Assembly (NCBI GenBank): GCA_904501875.1
Contig: CAJGCQ010000080.1
Location: forward strand, 1-5,236
Direction of reading: 5' to 3'
DNA length: 5,236 nt
Source: Clostridiaceae bacterium
GTDB taxonomy: Bacteria; Bacillota; Clostridia; Oscillospirales; Acutalibacteraceae
Part shown: positions 1 to 4,765 of the stretch, in pieces
Layout: every line of letters begins with the position of its first letter
Numbering within the stretch: position 1 is the stretch's first letter
Translations under genes and position numbers: made by a program
The notes under the pieces: generated by a model
Databases searched by the model: none
Seen by the model: the letters and a program-made list of their open reading frames with translations, nothing else
Told to the model about the DNA's origin: nothing

Positions 1-554
1 ATAACCTTGTTTTTCTTTGCGGGCGGGATTATTATAGCAAGGAACATTCCGTAAAGCCCTACTCCCAAGGCGCTTACAAGGCTTTGGGTCAGAATATTGC
101 CCGTGATTACCCCGAATACTGTACCTAATGTCCAGCCGGGTATCGCCACGGTCATAGCGCCGTAGTTGTAAAAGGGGTTAAGCGTGCCTGTTACTGAAAC
201 CGAAATACCGAAAATCTCGTCGGTTACATCAAAGGCTACAAGTATTCTGTGAAGAATTGAAGTGTTCGGCGAAAGCTTTTGGCTTAACGCACAGGACATT
301 AAAAGATACCTTGCGTTTACAATAAGCTCGGTAAGCGCTACTTCAAGGTATCCCGCTCCTGCCGCAATAAGGGTAAAGCCTGCATAACCGCCCGCCGAGG
401 CGTTGGTAAGCCCGGTGGCAAGCCCTGCTTGAAAGGCGGTAAGCCCTGCCTTTTTTGCAACTATTCCAAGGGTGAACGCCACGGCAAAGTAGCCGAGAGC
501 AATCGGTATGCCGTCACGCAGCCCCTTTTTATACCATTCCTTATTAATTGACAT
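1..554 (-). CDS. azlC: AzlC family branched-chain amino acid exporter subunit (partial, C-terminus beyond window)
   Basis: Integral membrane protein of the AzlC family, the large subunit of the AzlCD exporter of branched-chain amino acids and their analogues. Translating the minus strand from the ATG at 554-552 gives 184 uninterrupted codons running off the left edge; complete family members are about 230-240 residues, so roughly the last 50 are missing. The start MSINKEWYKKGLRDGIPIALGYF fits the family N-terminus (charged stretch, then a first membrane helix at about residues 14-34). The segment NARYLLMSCALSQKL (about 80-95) corresponds to the conserved AzlC N-x-R-Y/H-x-L-M motif, followed by a DEIF motif and further hydrophobic helices. 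There is only a weak purine-rich RBS (GGGAACGG) before the ATG, and an in-frame TTG directly precedes it. The small partner AzlD would be expected just past position 1 but is outside the window. The specific substrate cannot be read from this sequence. Family assignment is confident. Confidence 0.88.
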   Translation of the reverse strand, partial: MSINKEWYKKGLRDGIPIALGYFAVAFTLGIVAKKAGLTAFQAGLATGLTNASAGGYAGFTLIAAGAGYLEVALTELIVNARYLLMSCALSQKLSPNTSILHRILVAFDVTDEIFGISVSVTGTLNPFYNYGAMTVAIPGWTLGTVFGVITGNILTQSLVSALGVGLYGMFLAIIIPPAKKNKV

Positions 555-615
555 CAAAATCGCCGTTCCCGAAAAATAATTACTTACAGCCGCAAACGCA
601 GCCTGCAACTTTATT

Positions 616-644
616 ATTTTACATAAATTTACCGCTTTAGTCAA
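616..644 (-). promoter_or_regulatory. Sigma-A promoter for azlC
   Basis: On the minus strand a -35 TTGACT (644-639) and a -10 TAAAAT (621-616) are separated by exactly 17 bp. Transcription would start near 609, giving a leader of about 55 nt before the azlC ATG at 554. Five of six bases match consensus in each hexamer. It faces away from the degV promoter. Confidence 0.75.
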
Positions 645-736
645 GGGTTTTAGGGGAGCGTGTATTTTTTATTCCTTATTGTAAGATATGATTGAAAAAC
701 CTACAAGCTGTTACGGCATAGCTCAAGCTTTTAGTA

Positions 737-765
737 TTGACAAACAGCTGAAAAAACAATAAAAT
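737..765 (+). promoter_or_regulatory. Sigma-A promoter for the degV gene
   Basis: A perfect -35 TTGACA (737-742) and a -10 TAAAAT (760-765) are separated by 17 bp. The expected start is near 772, giving a leader of about 42 nt. This is the strongest-looking promoter in the window by consensus match. A 7-bp inverted repeat, AGCTGTT (706-712) and AACAGCT (743-749), places its right arm in the spacer; whether it is an operator is unknown. Confidence 0.82.
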
Positions 766-813
766 AAATATATATTTTAACTAATAAGCCAATGCGGCGG
801 AACGGAGCCTTAA

Positions 814-1665
814 ATGAATAAAACAGCCATTATGACCGATACCAACAGCGGCATCACACCTGAAGCCGCAAAGGAAAACGGAATATTGCTTTTAAAAATG
901 CCTTTTATTCTTGACGGCAGGGAGTATACAGAGTACGGTGAAATGTCCTACGGCGAGTTTTTCGAGGCTTTAGAGTCGGGAGCGGAGGTTTCCACCTCAC
1001 AACCGTCCCCCGCCGCACTTATGGACGCATGGGACGAGGCTTTGAAAAGCTATGATTCGGTTGTTTATTTTCCGATGTCAAGCGGACTCAGCGGAACCTG
1101 TGAAACCGCAAAAGCACTTGCTGCTGATTATGACGGCAGGGTTTTTGTTGTAGATAATAAGCGTATTTCCGTAACCCTTTACATCTCGGTTTTCAATGCG
1201 GTTAAGCTTGCGAATAATGGTGTCTCGGCTAAAGAAATTGCCGATATTTCCGAAAATGATGCGGCACAGCAGAGTATTTATGTCTCGGTAAACACCCTTG
1301 AATATCTAAAAAAGAGCGGCAGAGTTACTACTGCCGGTGCGGCGATAGGCACTTTGCTTGGCATAAAGCCGGTTTTGCAGATTCAGGGCGGAAAGCTTGA
1401 TGCTTATAAAAAGGTGCGGGGAATGAAAGCTGCTACCGACGCTATGCTCGACGGCATAGAAAATGACCGCAAAACCCGTTTTAAAGGTGAAAAGGTGGAA
1501 ATCCGTGCGGCATATTCGGGCGACCTTGAGGTCGGTAAGGAATGGCAGCATGCGGTTAAAGAGCGCTTCCCCGACCTTGAAATTGAACTTGACGCTCTGC
1601 CCCTAAGCATTTCCTGCCATGTGGGCGGGGGCGCACTGGGAATAGGAATTTCTACTATTATTTAA
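814..1665 (+). CDS. DegV family protein (fatty-acid-binding, FakB-like)
   Basis: Cytosolic DegV/FakB-type protein of 283 residues, the usual length for the family. Such proteins bind a single fatty acid; in the FakA/FakB system they present it to the kinase FakA for phosphorylation and entry into phospholipid synthesis. Visible family signatures, in order: an N-terminal TDTNSGI (residues 8-14), TSQPSP (61-66), the ligand-site SSGLSGT (89-95), LEYLKKSGRV (162-171), the GTLLGIKPVL strand (179-188), KVRG (200-203), and a glycine-rich C-terminus CHVGGGALGIGI (268-279). The Thr61 and Ser93 positions match those that contact the fatty acid carboxylate in FakB structures, as I recall them. The ATG is supported by GGAG (804-807) six bases upstream. 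The gene has its own promoter and an intrinsic terminator, so it is probably monocistronic. No fakA lies next to it, so the physiological partner and bound lipid are unknown. Confidence 0.93.
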   Translation: MNKTAIMTDTNSGITPEAAKENGILLLKMPFILDGREYTEYGEMSYGEFFEALESGAEVSTSQPSPAALMDAWDEALKSYDSVVYFPMSSGLSGTCETAKALAADYDGRVFVVDNKRISVTLYISVFNAVKLANNGVSAKEIADISENDAAQQSIYVSVNTLEYLKKSGRVTTAGAAIGTLLGIKPVLQIQGGKLDAYKKVRGMKAATDAMLDGIENDRKTRFKGEKVEIRAAYSGDLEVGKEWQHAVKERFPDLEIELDALPLSISCHVGGGALGIGISTII

Positions 1666-1673
1666 TATAACCC

Positions 1674-1731
1674 AAAGTTTCCCTTGCCTAAAGGGAGGTG
1701 GCTCGACTTTGTCGAGACGGAGGGATATACA
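1674..1731. repeat. Small palindromic dispersed repeat (gut-Clostridia type)
   Basis: Just after the degV stop lies a compact element with two stems: TCCCTT/AAGGGA (1680-1685 with 1691-1696, 5-nt loop) and CTCGAC/GTCGAG (1702-1707 with 1711-1716, loop TTT). GGGAGGTGG and GACGGAGGGAT flank the second stem. From memory, the layout 'CCCTT..AAGGGAGGTGG-[variable hairpin]-GACGGAGGGAT' recurs in many copies in intergenic regions of gut Clostridia, with the central hairpin varying. Only one full copy is present here, so repetition itself is not shown by the window. There is no coding potential, and no T-tract follows, so it is not a terminator. Confidence 0.6.
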
Positions 1732-1750
1732 GTTTTATTTCTGAAGTCTT

Positions 1751-1797
1751 AAAAAACAGTCGGTTTGCTTTTTAAATGCAGATCGACTGCTTTTTTT
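1751..1797 (+). terminator. Rho-independent terminator of degV
   Basis: A 12-bp stem pairs 1757-1768 (CAGTCGGTTTGC) with 1778-1789 (GCAGATCGACTG), including two G-U pairs, around a 9-nt loop (1769-1777). One C and then seven T (1791-1797) follow. Six A before the stem (1751-1756) can extend the pairing with the T-tract. It lies about 90 bp after the degV stop and isolates degV from the sporulation genes downstream. Confidence 0.88.
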
Positions 1798-1860
1798 AAT
1801 TTGCAGGCGGGCTAATTTTTTACGCCAAATTCTAAAAAAGTATATTTTTCACCCTTGTTA

Positions 1861-1894
1861 TCCGACATAATACGCACCCTTAAAGTCGTATAAT
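1861..1894 (+). promoter_or_regulatory. Probable Spo0A-controlled sigma-A promoter of the spoIIGA-sigE operon
   Basis: A consensus -10 TATAAT (1889-1894) has no acceptable -35 at 16-18 bp spacing. Instead CCGACA (1862-1867, four of six with TTGACA) lies 21 bp upstream, and it overlaps TCCGACA (1861-1867), which differs by one base from the 0A box (TGTCGAA, reverse complement TTCGACA). In B. subtilis the spoIIG promoter is known to use sigma-A with an unusually long spacer (22 bp) and Spo0A-P bound at the -35. The same arrangement here points to phospho-Spo0A activation at entry into sporulation. Expected start is near 1901, giving a very short leader. Regulation is inferred from sequence only. 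Confidence 0.6.
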
Positions 1895-1903
1895 AAAATG
1901 GTC

Positions 1904-1909
1904 AGGGGG
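1904..1909 (+). promoter_or_regulatory. Ribosome binding site fixing a TTG start for spoIIGA
   Basis: AGGGGG ends eight bases before the TTG at 1918. The only nearby ATG (1898-1900) is out of frame, and no in-frame ATG or GTG lies between this site and the conserved N-terminus, so this RBS supports TTG as the initiator. Confidence 0.65.
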
Positions 1910-1917
1910 CGGCGTGT

Positions 1918-2748
1918 TTGGTAGTTTATGCGGATATACTGGTGATACTTAATTTAATTGTGGATTATTTTTTGCTCTTGGCATCGGCGGCGGTATTGCG
2001 TGTAAAGCCATCGGTTTTCCGCCAGCTTGGTGGTGCGGCGGCAGGAGCGCTTTCCTCGCTTTACATATTTGCCCCCGATTTCGGTATTTTTATAGCTCTG
2101 CTTTTCAGGGCCGCTGTCTGTGCAGTTATGGTGCTATGCGCTTTCGGCTTTAGGGGCATAAGGCGGTTTTTAAGGGCGGCGGGGGTTTTATTTCTTGTGA
2201 CCTGCGGCTTTGGCGGCATTATGACAGCGGTTTGGAGTCTTTTTAAGCCTGATGGAATGACGGTTGTAAACTCGGTGGTTTACTTTAATATTTCTCCTGC
2301 GGTGCTTATCGGGGTGTCGGTTATAACCTATCTGCTTTTTATGCTTTTGCGTGCAATATTTTCGAGAACCTTGGAGCTTGCAGAAAGGTGCGAGATTACC
2401 GTTACCGCAGAGGAAAAAAGCATAACTATGGACGCAATAGTTGATACAGGCAATTCAATTAAGGATTATATAAGCGGCTCCGAGGTTATAATAGCTGACG
2501 GTGAATTTGTTAAAGCCCTGTTGGGCTCCGATAACCCTGATACCGATGCAAACCTTGAAAAGCGTTACAGAATTTTGCCGCTGAGCACGGTTTCGGGCGG
2601 GGGAACCCTTGATGGCTTCAGGTGCGACAGCGCAGTTGTAAGTGACGGAAAGCGCACGGTCAAACTTGAAAAACCGATACTTGCGGTATCTAAAACACCC
2701 CTTAGAGACGATTATCAAGCAATAGTAAATCCCGAAATTTTTATTTGA
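1918..2748 (+). CDS. spoIIGA: Sigma-E processing peptidase SpoIIGA (membrane aspartic protease)
   Basis: SpoIIGA is the mother-cell-specific aspartic protease that removes the N-terminal pro-sequence of pro-sigma-E; in B. subtilis it is triggered from the forespore by SpoIIR. The 276-residue protein is somewhat shorter than the roughly 310 residues of the Bacillus protein. It begins with VVYADILVILNLIVDYFLLL, closely resembling the family N-terminus, and shows five hydrophobic segments (about 5-27, 37-53, 54-78, 84-106, 122-148) followed by a soluble domain. The catalytic signature DTGN is at 176-179, with Asp176 the expected single catalytic aspartate; the active enzyme is thought to dimerise. 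The start is TTG, with AGGGGG eight bases upstream. The gene lies 15 bp before its substrate gene sigE, so the two are almost certainly co-transcribed. Identification rests on the N-terminus, topology, DTGN motif and synteny together. Confidence 0.93.
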   Translation: MVVYADILVILNLIVDYFLLLASAAVLRVKPSVFRQLGGAAAGALSSLYIFAPDFGIFIALLFRAAVCAVMVLCAFGFRGIRRFLRAAGVLFLVTCGFGGIMTAVWSLFKPDGMTVVNSVVYFNISPAVLIGVSVITYLLFMLLRAIFSRTLELAERCEITVTAEEKSITMDAIVDTGNSIKDYISGSEVIIADGEFVKALLGSDNPDTDANLEKRYRILPLSTVSGGGTLDGFRCDSAVVSDGKRTVKLEKPILAVSKTPLRDDYQAIVNPEIFI

Positions 2749-2763
2749 GACAGGTTGGTAATA

Positions 2764-3456
2764 ATGAAAGTCAAATCACTTATTTATGTTTTTTTAATTA
2801 AAATCGGGTTAGTAAAGCCGACATTTTACATAAAAGGGCCTGAAACCCTACCGCCGCCCCTTTCCGCCGAAGAGGAACAGAGGCTTTTAAGCGATGGGGA
2901 CGAGGAAAGCCGAAACACGCTTATAGTGCATAATCTGCGGCTGGTGGTATATATAGCGAGGAAATTTGACTCAGCGGGGGTCAACATTGAGGACCTGATT
3001 TCTATAGGAACAATAGGACTTATAAAGGCGGTAAACACCTTTTGTACAGATAGAAACATTAAGCTTGCGACCTATGCATCAAGGTGTATTGAAAACGAAA
3101 TTCTGATGTATCTGCGGAAAAATGCCAGCCGTAAAAACGAGGTTTCAATAGATGAGCCGCTTAATATAGACTGGGACGGCAATGAGCTGCTGCTCTCGGA
3201 TGTTTTGGGGAGCGACGCTGATGATATCGGCAGAGGAATAGAGCAGGAAGATGAAAAATACTTGCTCCTGCGCCTTGTCGGCGGACTTCCGCCCAGAGAA
3301 AAACAGATAATGGAGATGCGGTTTGGTATGAACGGGTATCAGGAATATACCCAAAAGGAGGTGGCAGATACTTTGGGTATTTCCCAGTCCTATATTTCAA
3401 GACTTGAAAAAAGAATTATCGTTAAGCTTAAAAAACAGATTGAAAAGGCGGTTTAA
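2764..3456 (+). CDS. sigE: RNA polymerase sporulation sigma factor SigE (pro-sigma-E)
   Basis: Mother-cell sigma factor, made as an inactive membrane-associated precursor and activated by SpoIIGA. The 230-residue product has an amphipathic/hydrophobic pro-region (residues 1 to about 21), the conserved processing region [13 protein letters not shown] (22-34), sigma-70 region 2 with [12 protein letters not shown] (57-68) and [17 protein letters not shown] (77-93), the core-binding and -10 recognition stretch [19 protein letters not shown] (100-118), the hallmark [20 protein letters not shown] (130-149), and region 4 with a helix-turn-helix at [19 protein letters not shown] (197-215). By recollection it is close to identical to B. 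subtilis SigE over long stretches. I chose ATG 2764; an in-frame TTG at 2755 would add three residues, but the AGG at 2752-2754 fits the ATG better (nine-base spacing). Compared with Bacillus, the pro-region and the segment after EEEQRLL are each a few residues shorter. Confidence 0.96.
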   Translation: MKVKSLIYVFLIKIGLVKPTFYIKGPETLPPPLSAEEEQRLLSDGDEESRNTLIVHNLRLVVYIARKFDSAGVNIEDLISIGTIGLIKAVNTFCTDRNIKLATYASRCIENEILMYLRKNASRKNEVSIDEPLNIDWDGNELLLSDVLGSDADDIGRGIEQEDEKYLLLRLVGGLPPREKQIMEMRFGMNGYQEYTQKEVADTLGISQSYISRLEKRIIVKLKKQIEKAV

Positions 3457-3474
3457 AGCTGTTAAAATAATATC

Positions 3475-3479
3475 GGTGA
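3475..3479 (+). promoter_or_regulatory. Ribosome binding site suggesting the DUF1294 start
   Basis: GGTGA lies five bases before the TTG at 3485 and is the only SD-like sequence near a start codon in this frame. The alternative in-frame TTG at 3404 lies inside sigE with no purine-rich site before it, and the GTG at 3476 overlaps this site. Confidence 0.4.
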
Positions 3480-3484
3480 TTCTT

Positions 3485-3766
3485 TTGGATAATAAATACA
3501 TTTTGATATATTTTATCGCAATAAGTCTTGTTTCCGTAATAGTATGTGTTGCGGATAAATTGCGTGCAATAAAAGGCAAATGGCGGGTAAAGGAAAGCAC
3601 CCTATTTTTGCTTTCCGTCTTAGGCGGGAGCTTGGTTATGTATATTACAATGCTGACAATAAGACATAAGACCCTACATAAACGCTTTATGATAGGCATT
3701 CCGCTGATTATGATAATGCAGGCGGCGGCAGTTGTTTTATTATATTTTAAAAACTCCTTGCAATAA
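3485..3766 (+). CDS. DUF1294 family small membrane protein
   Basis: Small integral membrane protein of unknown function, recognised as DUF1294 by the pattern ADK-x(2)-AIKGKWR (residues 23-34), GGS (47-49) and RHKT-x(3)-RF-x(3)-P (60-73). Three hydrophobic segments are visible at about 5-23, 38-58 and 68-90. The proposed TTG start gives 93 residues, near the usual family size of 85-95. The reading frame stays open upstream to a TTG at 3404, which would give 120 residues, overlap sigE by 53 bp and add a basic leader that is probably just sigE sequence in another frame. The gene begins about 28 bp after the sigE stop with no promoter or terminator between, so it is probably transcribed from the spoIIGA promoter. 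In Bacillus and many clostridia sigG follows sigE; here it does not. A role in sporulation is possible from position alone and is not shown by the family. Confidence 0.82.
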   Translation: MDNKYILIYFIAISLVSVIVCVADKLRAIKGKWRVKESTLFLLSVLGGSLVMYITMLTIRHKTLHKRFMIGIPLIMIMQAAAVVLLYFKNSLQ

Positions 3767-3843
3767 ATCACTTTAAGTGTTAGAATATTGCCTTTTATTT
3801 CAAAATTCAACACAATTAAATAACCTTATAAGCGTAAAACACA

Positions 3844-3876
3844 AATCCCTTCCGTCACAAGGTGACGGAAGGGATT
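3844..3876. terminator. Bidirectional hairpin terminator between convergent operons
   Basis: A perfect 15-bp stem pairs 3844-3858 (AATCCCTTCCGTCAC) with 3862-3876 (GTGACGGAAGGGATT) around a 3-nt AAG loop. It sits between the ends of the plus-strand DUF1294 gene and the minus-strand kinase gene. The following tracts are only partly T-rich: CTTCTTATGTTTT on the plus side and TGTGTTTT on the minus side. It could serve both operons, though termination is less certain than for the degV hairpin. The right arm resembles the right end of the repeat at 1674-1731. Confidence 0.72.
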
Positions 3877-3896
3877 CTTCTTATGTTTTAAAAAGC

Positions 3897-4640
3897 TTAT
3901 CGAAGCCTTTTGCCTGAGGCACTGTATTCATATTTTTTGTAATACTTTTTATTGTATTTTCTGTTTTTCCCGTAGGCATCATTTAATATAACACCTAAAA
4001 TCTTACAATTACTTTTTTCAAGCTGGTGCTTTACATCCAAGCCTTCCTTTACCGTTACAACTCCCGGAGTCATTACTATAATCGAACCGTCGCATTGTGT
4101 TGAGATAACGGCTGAGTCGATTACACACCCGAGGGGAGGAGAATCTATTATAATATAATCGTAAATCTCTCTTGCGTCTTTTATTAGCTTGTTAAAGCGT
4201 TCGGTGCTTAAAAGCTCAACAGGGTTGGGCGGGAAATTGCCGCTGAAAATAACATCAAACAAAGGATTTTGCGTATTGTAAAGAACATCGCCAAGCTCTG
4301 CTTGCTCAGACAGAAATTCAGAAAGACCATAAAAGTTTTGTGAATTTATATTGCGGCGAAGCATTACTGATTTGCGCATATCCGCATCAATCAAAAGGGT
4401 TTTTCTATTTATATCTGCCATACTTTTGGCGATTTCGGCAGAGATTACACTTTTCCCCTCATTTTCTCTGGCGCTTGTAAGCACGATAACCTTAATATTT
4501 GAACCGCAAAACATAATATTCGTGCGCAGAGTTTTAAAGCTTTCCGTGGTTAAAAAGTCATTGGAGGAGCAGGTGTTGAAATTGACCTTTCCTGCGGATT
4601 TGCCTGAAAAAAAAGAGACGGCATCAGTATTACTTATCAT
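3897..4640 (-). CDS. CpsD/CapB family bacterial tyrosine kinase (BY-kinase)
   Basis: Cytosolic P-loop tyrosine kinase of the CpsD/CapB/YwqD type, which in Firmicutes works with a separate membrane adaptor (CpsC/CapA/YwqC) to control capsule or exopolysaccharide chain length and export. The 247 residues contain ESFKTLRTNIMF (33-44), the family's oligomerisation-type motif; Walker A ARENEGKS (57-64, Lys63); Walker A' LLIDADMR (82-89); and Walker B YIIIDSPP (162-169, Asp166). The C-terminus carries a tyrosine cluster (Tyr229, 233, 234, 237, 239) of the kind that is autophosphorylated. Walker A has N before EGKS where G is commonest; this is a tolerated variant. The ATG has GGAAAGG (4654-4648) seven bases upstream. 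The gene has its own promoter and no adaptor, phosphatase or glycosyltransferase gene in view, so it may serve a distant exopolysaccharide locus or another substrate. Confidence 0.92.
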   Translation of the reverse strand: MISNTDAVSFFSGKSAGKVNFNTCSSNDFLTTESFKTLRTNIMFCGSNIKVIVLTSARENEGKSVISAEIAKSMADINRKTLLIDADMRKSVMLRRNINSQNFYGLSEFLSEQAELGDVLYNTQNPLFDVIFSGNFPPNPVELLSTERFNKLIKDAREIYDYIIIDSPPLGCVIDSAVISTQCDGSIIVMTPGVVTVKEGLDVKHQLEKSNCKILGVILNDAYGKNRKYNKKYYKKYEYSASGKRLR

Positions 4641-4706
4641 TAAACTGCCTTTCCGACAATTTCTTGTCTATCTATCCGAATTTTAATGTAAAAAGTCACA
4701 CAAATA

Positions 4707-4735
4707 ATTTTATCACATATGAATTAACTATGCAA
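4707..4735 (-). promoter_or_regulatory. Sigma-A promoter with extended -10 for the BY-kinase gene
   Basis: On the minus strand a -35 TTGCAT (4735-4730) and a -10 TAAAAT (4712-4707) are 17 bp apart, and TGA precedes the -10, giving the TGn extended motif. The start is expected near 4700, with a leader of about 60 nt. The leader contains a short hairpin, GACAA-GAAA-TTGTC (4668-4655), just before the RBS. It lies in the gap after birA, so the kinase need not depend on birA transcription. Confidence 0.78.
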
Positions 4736-4765
4736 GAGTTTAATTTAAAAAAGATGAGAAGATGA

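Noticed and set aside
731..736. TTAGTA before the degV -35 as a FapR-type half-site, tempting because DegV proteins handle fatty acids
   Set aside because: The matching second half (TACTAA) is absent, so six bases alone are expected by chance in AT-rich DNA.
1710..1716. TGTCGAG as an additional Spo0A box
   Set aside because: It is one arm of the perfect hairpin within the dispersed repeat, upstream of the degV terminator and about 150 bp from the spoIIGA promoter; the match is better explained by the palindrome.
3397..3813. A 138-residue minus-strand open frame antisense to the DUF1294 gene
   Set aside because: It overlaps sigE and a clearly conserved DUF1294 frame, has no recognisable domain and no RBS, and runs against the transcription unit; it is a shadow frame.
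4351..4686. A 111-residue plus-strand frame inside the kinase region
   Set aside because: It is antisense to the Walker motifs of the BY-kinase, resembles no family, and has no promoter or RBS.
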